A stretch of 64,000 bases of DNA from Hydrogenophaga sp. (GTDB lineage: Bacteria > Pseudomonadota > Gammaproteobacteria > Burkholderiales > Burkholderiaceae_C). The notes under the pieces are model-generated. The model saw nothing but the letters and a program-made list of their open reading frames with translations, searched no databases and was not told where the DNA came from. Of the stretch, positions 44,182 through 54,471 are shown one piece after another. The stretch spans positions 124,001 through 188,000 of the forward strand of contig JAURYH010000021.1 in assembly GCA_030653975.1 (NCBI GenBank), read 5' to 3'. Position 1 is the stretch's first letter. Each line of letters starts with the position of its first letter. Position numbers and translations under genes: made by a program.

Positions 44182-46431
44182 ATGCCCACCACCGCCGATC
44201 CGGACACCGTGAAGTCGACCACCGCACAGGCCCATCCCGCGGCCAGTGCGGCTGCGGCCAGCTTTGCTGCCCTGGTCGGCAAGCTGGACTACCTGAGCGC
44301 GCCCGAGATCGAAAGCGTCCGCCAGGCCTACCGGTTCGCGGACGAAGCCCACCTGGGCCAGATGCGAAAGAATGGTGACCCCTACATCACCCACCCGATC
44401 GCGGTCGCCGCCCAGTGCGCCGAATGGAAGCTCGATGCCCAGGCCCTGATGGCCGCTCTGATGCACGACGCCATCGAAGACTGCGGTGTCACCAAGCAGG
44501 ATCTGGTGGAACGTTTCGGCGCCCCGGTGGCCGATCTGGTCGACGGACTGACCAAGCTGGAAAAGCTGGAGTTCGACACCCGCGAGCAGAACCAGGCCGA
44601 GTCGTTCCGGAAAATGCTGCTGGCCATGGCCAAGGATGTGCGCGTCATCCTGATCAAGCTGGCCGACCGCACGCACAACATGCGCACCATGGGCGACATG
44701 CCGCGCAACAAGTGGAAGCGCATCAGCAGCGAAACGCTGGAGATCTACGCTCCGATCGCGCACCGCCTGGGCCTGAATTTCACCTACCGCGAACTGCAGG
44801 ACCTCGCCTTCCGCTTCCTGCATCCGTGGCGTTACGAGATCCTGTCCAAGGCGCTGAACAAATCACGCAACCGCCGCAAGGACCTGATCGCCCGGGTCCA
44901 GGGTGAAGTGGAGTCCGCGTTCCGGAAGTTCGGGCTTTCCGTGCGCACCATGGGCCGCGAGAAAACGCTCTACTCCGTCTACCGCAAGATGGACAGCAAA
45001 CACCTGTCGTTTTCTCAGGTGACCGACATCTACGGCTTTCGCATCGTCGTACCCGAACTCAGCGACTGTTACACGGGCATGGGTGTGTTGCACCAGCTCT
45101 ACAAACCGCTGCCTGGCAAGTTCCGCGACTACGTGGCCATCCCCAAGGTCAACGGCTACCAGTCGCTGCACACCACGCTGATCGGCCCCTTCGGCACCAA
45201 CATCGAATTCCAGCTGCGCACCCACGCCATGGACGTGGTGGCCGAATCCGGTGTGGCCGCGCACTGGCTCTACAAGGCCAGCGAACCCAACAGCGACACC
45301 TCGCAACGCCTGGGCACGCAGTGGCTGCAGTCCTTGCTCGACATCCAGCAGGAAACCCACGACGCCAGCGAGTTCTGGGACCACATCAAGATCGACCTGT
45401 TCCCGGACGCGGTCTATGTGTTCACCCCCAAGAGCAAGATCATGGCGCTGCCCCGGGGTGCGACGGTGATGGACTTCGCCTATGCGATCCACAGCGGCGT
45501 GGGCAACCGGGCCGTGGCCGCCCGGATCAATGGCGAACAGCGTCCCCTGCGTACGGAGCTGAACAACGGCGACATCGTCGAGATCATCACCGGCGACAAC
45601 GCCGAGCCCAACCCAGCCTGGCTCTCGTTCGTGAAGACCGGGCGCGCGCGCTCCAAGATCCGCCACCACCTCAAGACCCTGGCGCAGGAAAAGTCGAACG
45701 AGTTGGGCGAGCGCATGCTGGGTCAGGCCCTGCGATCGGAAGGCATCGCCACCCTGCCAACCGAAGACGGCCCCTACAAGACCACCTGGGAAAAGCTGCT
45801 GCGCTTCACCGGCAACAAGTCACGCAGCGAGCTCCTGTCGGACATCGGCATGGGCAAGCGCATCGCCAGCATGGTGGGCAAGAAACTCGCGGTGCTGCTG
45901 TCAGAAACCGGGCTCAAGCCCGACGCCCTGCTGATCAGCACCGAACGCTACGCCAGCGGAGAAGACGAATCGGTCTCCCAGGGCGTGGTCAGCCTGGACG
46001 GCAGCGAAGGCCTGTCGGTGCAATACGCATCGTGCTGCAAACCCATTCCAGGCGACCGCATCGTCGGCTATCTGGGGCGCGGCGAAGGCCTGACGGTGCA
46101 CGCCGAAGACTGCCCCACGGGCAGACGCCTGCTCACGCGTGACAGCGAGCGTTTCCTGCAGGTGGAGTGGGCCGACGAACCGGTGCGCCCGTTCGAAACC
46201 ATGGTGCTCGTCACCGTGACCAACGGCAAAGGCGTGCTGGCGCGCGTGGCCTCGGCCATCGCAGCGGCCGAAGCTGACATCACCCACGTGGACATGGGCG
46301 ACGAACCGGCCCAGACCGCCACCGACATCCGCTTCTCGATCTCGGTGCGCGACCGCCAGCACCTGGCCGACGTGCTGCGCAGCCTCAAACGCACCACCTC
46401 GGTCCTCAAGGCCCAGCGTTTCAAGCCCTGA
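44182..46431 (+). CDS. spoT: Bifunctional (p)ppGpp synthetase/hydrolase
   Basis: A 749-residue Rel/Spo protein. The hydrolase HD domain is intact (ITHPIAVAAQ; MHDAIEDC; KLADRTHNM). The synthetase domain has GREKTLYSVYRKM and YGFRIVVPE, and the TGS domain has VYVFTPKSKIMALPRGATV. A C-terminal ACT domain follows. Both activities are expected, so SpoT rather than RelA. greB follows on the opposite strand with 13 bp between stops. Confidence 0.95.
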   Translation: MPTTADPDTVKSTTAQAHPAASAAAASFAALVGKLDYLSAPEIESVRQAYRFADEAHLGQMRKNGDPYITHPIAVAAQCAEWKLDAQALMAALMHDAIEDCGVTKQDLVERFGAPVADLVDGLTKLEKLEFDTREQNQAESFRKMLLAMAKDVRVILIKLADRTHNMRTMGDMPRNKWKRISSETLEIYAPIAHRLGLNFTYRELQDLAFRFLHPWRYEILSKALNKSRNRRKDLIARVQGEVESAFRKFGLSVRTMGREKTLYSVYRKMDSKHLSFSQVTDIYGFRIVVPELSDCYTGMGVLHQLYKPLPGKFRDYVAIPKVNGYQSLHTTLIGPFGTNIEFQLRTHAMDVVAESGVAAHWLYKASEPNSDTSQRLGTQWLQSLLDIQQETHDASEFWDHIKIDLFPDAVYVFTPKSKIMALPRGATVMDFAYAIHSGVGNRAVAARINGEQRPLRTELNNGDIVEIITGDNAEPNPAWLSFVKTGRARSKIRHHLKTLAQEKSNELGERMLGQALRSEGIATLPTEDGPYKTTWEKLLRFTGNKSRSELLSDIGMGKRIASMVGKKLAVLLSETGLKPDALLISTERYASGEDESVSQGVVSLDGSEGLSVQYASCCKPIPGDRIVGYLGRGEGLTVHAEDCPTGRRLLTRDSERFLQVEWADEPVRPFETMVLVTVTNGKGVLARVASAIAAAEADITHVDMGDEPAQTATDIRFSISVRDRQHLADVLRSLKRTTSVLKAQRFKP

Positions 46432-46444
46432 CACCCTGTTGGGC

Positions 46445-47005
46445 TCAGGATGCCGCCGGGTATTCCACCGACAGAATCTCCAGTTCCTGCACCCCGCCCG
46501 GCACGACCAGGCGCACCACGTCGCCCACACGCGCCTTGAGCAGGGCCCGCGCCACCGGCGAAACCCAGCTGATCTGGCCTTGGGCGCTGTCGGCCTCGTC
46601 CACACCCAGGATGGTGACGGTGGTTTCAGCACCCGACCCGTCGGCATAGCAGACCGTGGCGCCAAAAAACACCTGTTCACCCCCGTGGTGCATCGACGAG
46701 TCGACCACCTCGGCGATCTCCAGACGTTGGGTCAGAAAGCGGATGCGTCGGTCGATCTCGCGCAAGCGCTTCTTGCCATAGAGGTAGTCGCCGTTTTCGG
46801 AGCGGTCGCCGTTGCTGGCCGCCCAGTGCACGATCTCCACGATCCTGGGGCGCTCGTCGTCGATCAGGGTGAACAGTTCGCTGCGCAGGCGCTCGTAGCC
46901 GGCGCGCGTGATGTAGTTGATACCTGAAGGTGCGGATGGTGGCGGTGCAACAGCACCATCTTCATCACCGTCGGCATCGGACTCGCGGGTGAAGGCCTTG
47001 CTCAT
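46445..47005 (-). CDS. greB: Transcription elongation factor GreB
   Basis: A 186-residue factor that rescues backtracked RNA polymerase. After a 25-residue acidic/proline extension, the coiled coil starts NYITRAGYERLRSELFTL and contains GDRSENGDYLYGKKRLREID with the acidic tip. The C-terminal domain ends VRLVVPGGVQELEILSVEY. The start (complement of 47003-47005) gives MSKAFTRE. Confidence 0.94.
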   Translation of the reverse strand: MSKAFTRESDADGDEDGAVAPPPSAPSGINYITRAGYERLRSELFTLIDDERPRIVEIVHWAASNGDRSENGDYLYGKKRLREIDRRIRFLTQRLEIAEVVDSSMHHGGEQVFFGATVCYADGSGAETTVTILGVDEADSAQGQISWVSPVARALLKARVGDVVRLVVPGGVQELEILSVEYPAAS

Positions 47006-47043
47006 GATTGCCGGGCTCCTGGACGATGGACGCGACAGAAACG

Positions 47044-47074
47044 AAAAAGCCTGCAGCTTTTGGCTGCAGGCTTT
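47044..47074 (-). terminator. Rho-independent terminator after the tRNA pair
   Basis: The minus-strand stem AGCCTGCAGC/GCTGCAGGCT is flanked by A- and T-runs, ending TTTTTCG. It lies just downstream of tRNA-Arg and upstream of greB. Confidence 0.8.
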
Positions 47075-47079
47075 CCATT

Positions 47080-47156
47080 TGGTGCGGCTGGCAGGAATTG
47101 AACCCACGACCCCTTGGTTCGTAGCCAAGTACTCTATCCAGCTGAGCTACAGCCGC
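47080..47156 (-). tRNA. tRNA-Arg (ACG)
   Basis: 77 nt with encoded CCA. Acceptor arms GCGGCTG/CAGCCGC pair fully. The anticodon loop CTACGAA lies in a CTTGG/CCAAG stem, giving ACG. It is the second gene of a tRNA pair. Confidence 0.95.
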
Positions 47157-47184
47157 TAAGCTTTGAATTATAGCACGGGTTTTC

Positions 47185-47261
47185 TGGTAGGCCGTGTTGG
47201 ACTTGAACCAACGACCAAAGGATTATGAGTCCTCTGCTCTAACCAACTGAGCTAACGGCCC
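47185..47261 (-). tRNA. tRNA with CAT anticodon (elongator Met or Ile2)
   Basis: 77 nt with encoded CCA. The anticodon loop CTCATAA sits in a GAGGA/TCCTT stem. It lacks the initiator features (C1-A72 mismatch, three G-C pairs in the anticodon stem). The first acceptor pair is G1-T72, a wobble. Met and lysidine-modified Ile2 tRNAs cannot be told apart safely by eye. Confidence 0.85.
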
Positions 47262-47306
47262 GCAAGGCGACGATTGTAGGGGCAGCGACCGTGACGCCGT
47301 CGGGCT

Positions 47307-48341
47307 TCAGCCCTGTTTGCCATGGCTCAGGGCGTTGCTCACCAGCTTGGCCGTCACGTCGACGATCTGGATCATGCGGTCGTAGGGCATGCGCTGTGGT
47401 CCAATCACGCCCAGTGTGCCCACCACCTGGCCATCTACCTCGTAGGGTGCTGTGACCACCGACAGGGCTTCGAACGGCACCACCTGGCTCTCGCCACCGA
47501 TGTAGATGCGCACCCCGTCGGCCTGCGCCGATACGTCGAGCAGGCGGATGAGCTGGGTCTTCTGTTCGAACAGGTCGAACATCCGCCGCAGGTTGCCCAT
47601 GTCGCTGGAAAATTCGCTCACCGAAAGCAGGTTCCGCTCACCGGACACCACCACCTCGTCCTGTTCACCCGTGGCGTCATCGCCGATGTTCACTGCGGCC
47701 TGCATGAGCGAGGCGATCTCGCCCCGCAACGCATCCACCTCGACTTTCAGGCGCGCGCGCACCTCCTCCATCGTCAGCCCCGAGTAGTGGGCATTGAGGA
47801 AGTTGGCCGCCTCCTGCAGCTGGGTCTGGGTGAAGTTCACCTGCGTGTGGATGATGCGGTTCTGCACATCACCATCGGGTGACACCAGGATCACCAGCAC
47901 ACGGCGCTCGGACAGGCTCAGGAATTCGATGTGCCGGAACACCGAAGCGCGTCGCGGCGCCATCACGACGCCCACAAAATGCGACAGGCTGGACAACATC
48001 TGGGCGGCGTTGCTGATGACGCGCTGGGGCTGCCCCGCTTCGATGCCGTGCGTCCCCATGTCGCCCACCGCGGAGAACCCTTCCCGCCGCACCGTGAGCA
48101 TCGTGTCCACAAACAGCCGGTAGCCCCGCGCCGTGGGAATGCGGCCCGCCGAGGTGTGCGGACTCGCGATGAGGCCCAGCTCTTCCAGGTCGCTCATCAC
48201 GTTGCGGATGGTGGCCGGCGACAGCTCCAGCCCCGCGGCCTTGGCCAGCGTGCGCGAACCCACGGGCTGCCCGTCGGCGATGTATCGCTCGACAAGAGCC
48301 TTGAGCAACAGTTTGGCGCGGTCATCCAGCATGACAGCCAT
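47307..48341 (-). CDS. hrcA: Heat-inducible transcription repressor HrcA
   Basis: A 344-residue repressor of groE/dnaK operons that binds CIRCE elements. The N-terminal winged helix has [21 protein letters not shown] and [19 protein letters not shown]. The GAF-like domain ends with [20 protein letters not shown] took the ATG complementary to 48339-48341 ([10 protein letters not shown]); one three codons later is equally possible. No CIRCE site is seen nearby. Confidence 0.95.
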   Translation of the reverse strand: MAVMLDDRAKLLLKALVERYIADGQPVGSRTLAKAAGLELSPATIRNVMSDLEELGLIASPHTSAGRIPTARGYRLFVDTMLTVRREGFSAVGDMGTHGIEAGQPQRVISNAAQMLSSLSHFVGVVMAPRRASVFRHIEFLSLSERRVLVILVSPDGDVQNRIIHTQVNFTQTQLQEAANFLNAHYSGLTMEEVRARLKVEVDALRGEIASLMQAAVNIGDDATGEQDEVVVSGERNLLSVSEFSSDMGNLRRMFDLFEQKTQLIRLLDVSAQADGVRIYIGGESQVVPFEALSVVTAPYEVDGQVVGTLGVIGPQRMPYDRMIQIVDVTAKLVSNALSHGKQG

Positions 48342-48454
48342 TCTAAGGAAGCGCAGCACCCCAACACCGTCCAGTGCGTTTTGTACACAACAACTGTATT
48401 CACTGGCACACGAATTGCTGAGCAGATCGAAAGGCCATTCGTGCCAGCGGTTCG

Positions 48455-48490
48455 TGCACCAAGGGCGCCCAGACGCCCACCCTTGGTGCA
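48455..48490. promoter_or_regulatory. Stem-loop in the hrcA-porin intergenic region
   Basis: Perfect 11-bp arms TGCACCAAGGG (48455-48465) and CCCTTGGTGCA (48480-48490) around 14 nt. It is 115 bp before the porin ATG. It could be an operator or a leader hairpin. Confidence 0.5.
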
Positions 48491-48605
48491 ACGAGCGGCC
48501 ACGGATCCGTCGAGCGCAGCGAAGTGCCCCCGTGACGCTCCGCTATCGCCGGCCGGATGGCCTTTGTCGTGTCCCCCACCCTGTTGTTCAACTGGAGAAA
48601 AATTC

Positions 48606-49601
48606 ATGAAGTCTGCTTTCAAACATCTGGCCCTCGGCTCTGCCGTTTTCCTGACCGCACTCGGTGCGCAGGCCCAGAGTTCCGTTTCGGTCTACGGCCT
48701 GCTCGACCTCAGCATGGGCTCGACCAAGGCCCCGGGTGGCGCATCGGTCAAGTCTGTTGACAGCGGAAAAATGACCACCAGCTATTTCGGCTTTGGCGGC
48801 AAGGAAGATCTGGGCGGCGGCCTGTCGGCGGTATTCAAACTGGAGAGCTTCATGCGCGCCAACACCGGCGCCCAGGGCCGGTTCGACGGAGACCCCGCCT
48901 TCTCACGTTCGGCCAACGTCGGTCTGTCCCACCAGGACTACGGCACGTTGACCTTCGGGCGCAACACCACCGCGCTGTTCGTTTCCACACTCATGTACAA
49001 CGCCTTCGGCGACTCCTTCGGCTACTCCCCCAGCATCCGCCACTACTTCACCAGCGGCACCACCACCGGTGACACCGGCTGGAGCGACTCCTTCGCCTAC
49101 GCCAGCCCGACGTTCGGCGGCGTGCGTTTTGGTGTCTCGGGTGCGAACAAGAACAGCGGTTCCGCCGTCAGCAACGGCGGCAACTGGAGTGCCAACGTGG
49201 GTTATGGCGCTGGCCCCGTGTCGGCATCGCTGGTGGTGCAGCGTGTGAAGAAAGACGGCGCCAGCCCGGTGGCCGACACCCGCACCACCCAGCTCGGCGG
49301 CTCTTACGACTTCGGCGTGGTCAAGGCCTTCGCCCAGTACGGCGAAGTCGAAAACCTGAGCACGCCCAACACCTACAAGATCAGCGGTCTGGGCGCACGC
49401 TTCCCCATCGGCACAGGGGCCCTGCTGGCGCAATGGGGCCAGATCAGCCCCGAGAGCGGCGCGGATCGCAAAACCCTGTCGTTCGGCTATGTGCACTCGC
49501 TGTCCAAGCGGACCGAGCTGTACGCCGTGGGCATGAGCGACAAGGTGGAAGGCCTGTCCAGCGGCTCGGGTTACTCCCTGGGTATCCGTCACCGCTTCTG
49601 A
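48606..49601 (+). CDS. Gram-negative porin (Comamonadaceae type)
   Basis: A 331-residue outer-membrane beta-barrel. The signal peptide is MKSAFKHLALGSAVFLTALG plus AQA. The mature start QSSVSVYGLLDLSMG, the segment YFGFGGKEDLGGGLSAVFKLES and the C-terminal Phe (GIRHRF) are typical of general diffusion porins. A GGAG site precedes the ATG at 48606. It lies between hrcA and nadK, which are adjacent in many related genomes. Confidence 0.93.
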   Translation: MKSAFKHLALGSAVFLTALGAQAQSSVSVYGLLDLSMGSTKAPGGASVKSVDSGKMTTSYFGFGGKEDLGGGLSAVFKLESFMRANTGAQGRFDGDPAFSRSANVGLSHQDYGTLTFGRNTTALFVSTLMYNAFGDSFGYSPSIRHYFTSGTTTGDTGWSDSFAYASPTFGGVRFGVSGANKNSGSAVSNGGNWSANVGYGAGPVSASLVVQRVKKDGASPVADTRTTQLGGSYDFGVVKAFAQYGEVENLSTPNTYKISGLGARFPIGTGALLAQWGQISPESGADRKTLSFGYVHSLSKRTELYAVGMSDKVEGLSSGSGYSLGIRHRF

Positions 49602-49636
49602 TGCAATAGGGGCGTTGGGCACCCCTCTTGAACAGG

Positions 49637-49669
49637 GCTGTCCGGTCTGGCGCGAGCCGTCCGGACAGC
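49637..49669. terminator. Stem-loop after the porin gene
   Basis: GCTGTCCGG (49637-49645) pairs with CCGGACAGC (49661-49669), 36 bp after the porin stop. No long T-run follows, so termination efficiency is uncertain. Confidence 0.45.
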
Positions 49670-49774
49670 TCCAGTTTGTCTGTCGCGCACAGGAACGCAC
49701 CCCTCGTGCAGTGCGGCTGAATCACAAGGGTTTTCAGGCGGGTCGGTGCCTTGCGGCTATGTTGTAATTTGTGC

Positions 49775-50692
49775 ATGAGTCTGCAGCCCGACACCCGCTC
49801 CGCACCCGCCCCTGCCGTGCGAACCCTGCGTTTTTCGCATGTGGCCATCATCGGGAAATACCAGGCGCCTGGTTCGCGCGACGTGGTGGACGAGGTCGCC
49901 CACTTCCTGCACGCCGAAGGCTGCGATGTTTCACTGGAGCGCGAAACCGCGCTCAACACCGGCCTGCTGCAATACCCGTCGCTGGACGTGCCCGCCATGG
50001 GCCAGGCCTGTGATCTCGCGCTGGTGGTCGGTGGCGACGGCACCATGCTGGGCATCGGCCGGCAGCTCGCGCGCTATGGCGTGCCGCTCGTGGGCATCAA
50101 CCAGGGGCGCCTGGGTTTCATCACCGATATCCCTTTCGGCAGCTACCGAGAAAAGTTGCGCGCCATCCTGCACGGTGAATACGAAGAAGACCCTCGCGCC
50201 CTGTTGGCGGCCAGCGTCTGGCGCGACGGCCGCTGCGTGTTCGAGGCCACCGCACTCAACGACGTGGTGGTCAACCGCGGTGGGGTGGCCAGCATGATCG
50301 AGCTGCGCGTGGAGGTGGACGGCCATTTCGTGGCCAACCAGCGCGCCGACGGCCTGATCATCGCCACCTCGACGGGCTCCACCGCCTATTCGCTGTCGGC
50401 CGGCGGTCCGCTGCTGCACCCGGCCATTGGCGGCTGGGTGATGGTGCCGATCGCCCCGCACACGCTGTCCAACCGCCCCATCGTGCTGCCGGCCCAATGC
50501 GAAATCGCGGTCGAGATCGTGTCGGGCAAAGACGCCAGTGCCAATTTCGACATGCAGTCCCTCACCAGCCTGCTGCACGGTGACCGCATCGTGGTGCGGC
50601 GCTCCGAGCACACGCTGCGGCTGCTGCACCCGGTGGGCTGGAGCTACTTCGACACGTTGCGCAAGAAACTGCACTGGAACGAAGGCGGCTGA
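49775..50692 (+). CDS. nadK: NAD kinase
   Basis: A 305-residue enzyme phosphorylating NAD to NADP. The GGDGTMLG motif is in [14 protein letters not shown], followed by [13 protein letters not shown] and the conserved [18 protein letters not shown]. The start at ATG 49775 (MSLQPDTRS) was preferred over an upstream TTG. It is followed by recN, as in many beta-proteobacteria. Confidence 0.96.
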   Translation: MSLQPDTRSAPAPAVRTLRFSHVAIIGKYQAPGSRDVVDEVAHFLHAEGCDVSLERETALNTGLLQYPSLDVPAMGQACDLALVVGGDGTMLGIGRQLARYGVPLVGINQGRLGFITDIPFGSYREKLRAILHGEYEEDPRALLAASVWRDGRCVFEATALNDVVVNRGGVASMIELRVEVDGHFVANQRADGLIIATSTGSTAYSLSAGGPLLHPAIGGWVMVPIAPHTLSNRPIVLPAQCEIAVEIVSGKDASANFDMQSLTSLLHGDRIVVRRSEHTLRLLHPVGWSYFDTLRKKLHWNEGG

Positions 50693-50749
50693 AATACCGG
50701 TCAAAATACGACCGCTTCATCCACCGCTGCTCCTCTCCCTTTCACGCCC

Positions 50750-52393
50750 ATGAGCCTCAGACGCATCGTTTTGCGCGACTTCGTCATCGTGCAGTCGCTG
50801 GACCTGGAACTGAACCAGGGCTTTTGCGTGCTCACGGGGGAGACCGGCGCCGGCAAGTCCATCCTGATCGACGCCCTGCAGCTGGCGCTGGGTGCGCGGG
50901 CCGACAGCGGTGTGGTGCGCGAAGGGGCTGCGCGGTGCGAGATTGCCGCTGAATTTGATCTGCCGCCCCACCTGGCACCGTGGCTGGAAGAACAAGGGTT
51001 CACGCACGACGACCAACTGCTGCTGCGGCGCACCGTGGACACCGATGGCCGCAGCCGCGCGTGGATCAACGGCAGCGCCGCCACCATGGCGCAGCTCAAG
51101 GCCCTGGCCAGTGACCTCGTGGACATCCATGGCCAGCACGCCTGGCAAAGCCTGACCCGGTCCGATGCCGTGCGGGCCCTGCTCGACGGCTACGCCGGCA
51201 TCGACACCACCGCCGCCAACCAGGCCTGGACCCAGTGGCGGCTGCGCCGCAAGGCGCTGGAAACGGCCACCGAGCGCCAGAGCACCCTGCGGCAGGAGAG
51301 CGAACGGCTGGCCTGGCAGATCGCCGAGCTCGACAAGCTCCAGCCCGCAGCCGGTGAATGGGAAGAGCTCAACAGCCAGCACAGCCGTCTGGCCAATGCC
51401 CAGGCCTTGCTGGACGCGGCCAACGCGGCCACGCTGGCGCTGGAAGAGGAGGAGCCCAGCGCAGCAGCCCTGATCCACCGCGCGCTGTCAGCCTTGCAGG
51501 CCCAGGCCAGCATCGAACCCCAGTTCAGCGGGCCGGTGGAAGCACTGGAAGCCGCCCTGGCTCAGGTACAGGACACCGTGCACAGCCTGCACCAGTACAG
51601 CCGCCGCACGGATCTGGACCCCGCCGGCCTGGCTGCGCTGGACGAGCGGATGGGTCTCTGGATGTCGCTCGCCCGGCGCTACCGTCGGCCCCCCGAGGAG
51701 CTGGCCGCGCTGCATGCGCAGTGGCAGTCGGAGCTCGCCGGCGTGGATCAGGCGCTGGATCTGGCCGCTCTGAAGGCCGCCGAGCGCGAGGTCTGGCAGG
51801 CTTTCACCGCCGAACTGCAGACGCTGAGCAAACGGCGCCAGCAAGCCGCGCCCAAACTCGCCAAAGCGGTCACCGAAACCATGCAGACCCTGGGCCTGCA
51901 GGGTGGCCGCTTCGAAGTCGCGCTGCAGAGGCTCGACGAACCGCAGGCCCACGGCTGGGAACAGGTGGAGTTTCTGGTGGCGGGCCACGCCGGCGTGAGT
52001 CCGCGCCCCGTGGGCAAGGTGGCATCGGGGGGCGAGCTCTCGCGCATCGCGCTCGCCATCTCGGTCGTCACCAGCCAGCTCGGGCAGGCACCCACGCTGA
52101 TCTTTGACGAAGTGGACGCGGGCATCGGCGGCGCCGTCGCCCACACCGTGGGCCAACTGCTGCGCCAGCTGGGCCAGGACCGCCAGGTGCTCGCCGTGAC
52201 CCACCTGCCCCAGGTCGCCGCCTGCGCCGACCACCACCTGCTGGTGAGCAAACAGCTGCAGGGCCCGCAGACCCTGAGCACGGTCGCCCCCATCACCCGC
52301 GATCACCGGGTGGTGGAACTCGCCCGCATGCTCGGCGGCAACGAACGCTCCGAAGTTTCGCTCGCCCACGCCCGCGAGCTGCTCACGCCATGA
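50750..52393 (+). CDS. recN: DNA repair ATPase RecN
   Basis: A 547-residue SMC-like protein for double-strand break repair. Walker A is [20 protein letters not shown] at the N-terminus. The signature [15 protein letters not shown] and Walker [14 protein letters not shown] are in the C-terminal half, with coiled coils between. The start is ATG 50750. Its stop overlaps the rapZ start (ATGA). Confidence 0.96.
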   Translation: MSLRRIVLRDFVIVQSLDLELNQGFCVLTGETGAGKSILIDALQLALGARADSGVVREGAARCEIAAEFDLPPHLAPWLEEQGFTHDDQLLLRRTVDTDGRSRAWINGSAATMAQLKALASDLVDIHGQHAWQSLTRSDAVRALLDGYAGIDTTAANQAWTQWRLRRKALETATERQSTLRQESERLAWQIAELDKLQPAAGEWEELNSQHSRLANAQALLDAANAATLALEEEEPSAAALIHRALSALQAQASIEPQFSGPVEALEAALAQVQDTVHSLHQYSRRTDLDPAGLAALDERMGLWMSLARRYRRPPEELAALHAQWQSELAGVDQALDLAALKAAEREVWQAFTAELQTLSKRRQQAAPKLAKAVTETMQTLGLQGGRFEVALQRLDEPQAHGWEQVEFLVAGHAGVSPRPVGKVASGGELSRIALAISVVTSQLGQAPTLIFDEVDAGIGGAVAHTVGQLLRQLGQDRQVLAVTHLPQVAACADHHLLVSKQLQGPQTLSTVAPITRDHRVVELARMLGGNERSEVSLAHARELLTP

Positions 52394-53337
52394 ACGCCAC
52401 CGTTCTCCCGCCTGCCGCCGTCGCCAGCGAAGCGTCCCCCGCGATCGAGCTGGTGCTGATCACCGGCATGTCGGGCTCGGGCAAGTCGATCGCGCTGACC
52501 GCACTGGAGGATCTCGGTTTCTATTGCGTGGACAATCTCCCACCGGAGCTGCTGGCCCCATTCATCGCCCTGGAGCAGACTCATCGCGCCAGCAAAGTGG
52601 CCATCGCCATGGATGTGCGCAGTGCAGCCTCCCTGCCGGGTCTGCCCGAACGGCTTGAGCAGGTCAGGAAGCAGCCTGGAGAGAACATCCACCTGCGCAC
52701 CGTGTTCCTGGAAGCGACCACCGACACCCTGGTGAGGCGCTTCTCCGAAACGCGGCGCCTGCATCCGCTTTCGCTCAAACAAGCCGACGACCAGCACCGC
52801 GCGCTCACCGACGCCATCGAACACGAACGAGAGCTGCTGTCGGAGCTGCGTGAACGTGCGCTGGTGCTTGACACCAGCCTCATCCGGCCAGCCCAGCTGC
52901 GCAGCCACATCAAGGACCTGCTGGGTACCGGACAAGCCCCGCTCACCCTGGTGTTCGAGTCCTTTGCCTTCAAGCGTGGCGTGCCGATGGACGCCGACTT
53001 CGTCTTCGACGTGCGCATGCTGCCGAACCCGCACTACGAACCCGCACTCAAACCCCTGACCGGGCGCGACGAACCGGTGGCCCGCTACCTGGCCGAACAG
53101 GCCGAGGTGCAGGCCATGGAACAGCAGATCGGCGCATTCCTGCGCCACTGGCTGCCCCAGATGCTGAGAGACCACCGCAGCTATGTCACCGTGGCCATCG
53201 GCTGCACCGGCGGGCAGCACCGCTCGGTCTACCTGGTCGAGCGGCTGGCACAGGCTTTTGCGGCCGACTGGGCCACCCGGCTGCGGCACCGGGAAATCGA
53301 TGGCTGGCCAGCCTCCGCGCGATCCGCCATGCCGTGA
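52390..53337 (+). CDS. rapZ: RNase adapter protein RapZ (YvcJ family)
   Basis: A 315-residue P-loop protein with Walker A GMSGSGKS near residue 27 and the conserved GFYCVDNLP. The C-terminal domain has [20 protein letters not shown] and [15 protein letters not shown]. In E. coli RapZ directs RNase E to GlmZ; in beta-proteobacteria the partner is not established. Overlaps recN by 4 bp. Confidence 0.95.
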   Translation: MNATVLPPAAVASEASPAIELVLITGMSGSGKSIALTALEDLGFYCVDNLPPELLAPFIALEQTHRASKVAIAMDVRSAASLPGLPERLEQVRKQPGENIHLRTVFLEATTDTLVRRFSETRRLHPLSLKQADDQHRALTDAIEHERELLSELRERALVLDTSLIRPAQLRSHIKDLLGTGQAPLTLVFESFAFKRGVPMDADFVFDVRMLPNPHYEPALKPLTGRDEPVARYLAEQAEVQAMEQQIGAFLRHWLPQMLRDHRSYVTVAIGCTGGQHRSVYLVERLAQAFAADWATRLRHREIDGWPASARSAMP

Positions 53338-53370
53338 TCCAAGGCGCATGGCGCATGGCCATGCGGAACC

Positions 53371-54471
53371 TCAATCGGGCAGCTGCATGAGCAACTGGCG
53401 CACGGGTGCTGGCAGGCCCAGCGCGTCAAGGCCCTCCATGTCCACCCAGCGCCCGCTGCCATCGCCAGACACCGGCGTGTGAGGCATCTCCAGCAACAAC
53501 GGATGCAGGCGCAGTTCACGGTGCGTGAGGCTGTGCGCCACCGGCGCCAAGGCCTGCATGCGGCCGGTGTTCGGCGGCAGTACCGCCAGGGCCGAGGCCT
53601 CGTCGGCAAACACGGGCGTGCAAAACAGCCCGGCCCAGATGCCCGGGTTCGGACGGCGCTCCAGCCAGATCCGGTGCGCCCCGTCGTCCGACGCTGAACG
53701 CAGCACGAGCAGCCACCAGCTTTCGTGTCGCCGTTTGAGGGTTCGGGTCTTGACGGGATAGCGGTTGGCCGTGCCGTCCTGACCCGACCGGCACAGGGCC
53801 AGCACCGGACACGCCGCACACGACGGCCGGCTGCGCGAGCACAGCGTGGCGCCCAGGTCCATCAGCCCTTGCGTGTAGGCCACCATGTCGCCCGCTGCGG
53901 GTTGCTCGGGCAGCAAGGCCTGTGCGATCTCCCACAGACGGCGCTGCTGCGCGGCCTGTGCCAGGTCCCCGTCAAACGCCAGCAGACGCGTGAGCACGCG
54001 CCGCACGTTGCCATCCAGAATCGACACCCGCTCGCCATGGCAGAACGCGGCAATCGCCGCCGCTGTCGATGCACCGATGCCCGGCAGGGTCTGCAGTTCG
54101 CTGGACGTTGACGGGAAAACCCCCGCGTGCTGCGCCACCACCACCTGGGCGCAGCGGTGCAGGTTGCGCGCCCGGCTGTAGTAACCCAGGCCACTCCAGA
54201 GCGCCATCACCTCATCGGGTGTTGCGACGGCCAGGGCCTGCACATCCGGAAACCGAGACAGGAAGCGCGGGTAGTAGTCCAACACGGTGCTGACCTGTGT
54301 CTGTTGCAGCATGACTTCGGACAGCCACACGCGGTAAGGGTCGCGCGTCCCCTGCCAGGGCAGTCCATGGCGCCCGCTGTGGCGTTGCCACTGCATCAGC
54401 ACCTGTGAAAATTCGACAGGCAGGGTGGCTCCGGCAACCGCTGGTTTCCCGCATTCCGGCGCAACGCTCAT
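53371..54471 (-). CDS. mutY: A/G-specific adenine DNA glycosylase
   Basis: A 366-residue enzyme that removes adenine mispaired with 8-oxoguanine. The helix-hairpin-helix and catalytic region read LQTLPGIGASTAAAIAAFCHG and VSILDGNVRRVLTRLLAFDG. The 4Fe-4S loop is CSRSRPSCAACPVLALC (Cys-x6-Cys-x2-Cys-x5-Cys). The C-terminal MutT-like domain contains WLERRPNPGIWAGLF. Its start overlaps the stop of the dynamin-like gene by 4 bp. Confidence 0.96.
   Translation of the reverse strand: MSVAPECGKPAVAGATLPVEFSQVLMQWQRHSGRHGLPWQGTRDPYRVWLSEVMLQQTQVSTVLDYYPRFLSRFPDVQALAVATPDEVMALWSGLGYYSRARNLHRCAQVVVAQHAGVFPSTSSELQTLPGIGASTAAAIAAFCHGERVSILDGNVRRVLTRLLAFDGDLAQAAQQRRLWEIAQALLPEQPAAGDMVAYTQGLMDLGATLCSRSRPSCAACPVLALCRSGQDGTANRYPVKTRTLKRRHESWWLLVLRSASDDGAHRIWLERRPNPGIWAGLFCTPVFADEASALAVLPPNTGRMQALAPVAHSLTHRELRLHPLLLEMPHTPVSGDGSGRWVDMEGLDALGLPAPVRQLLMQLPD

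Noticed and set aside
47185-47261. Initiator tRNA-Met
   Set aside because: It lacks the C1-A72 mismatch and the three consecutive G-C pairs in the anticodon stem.
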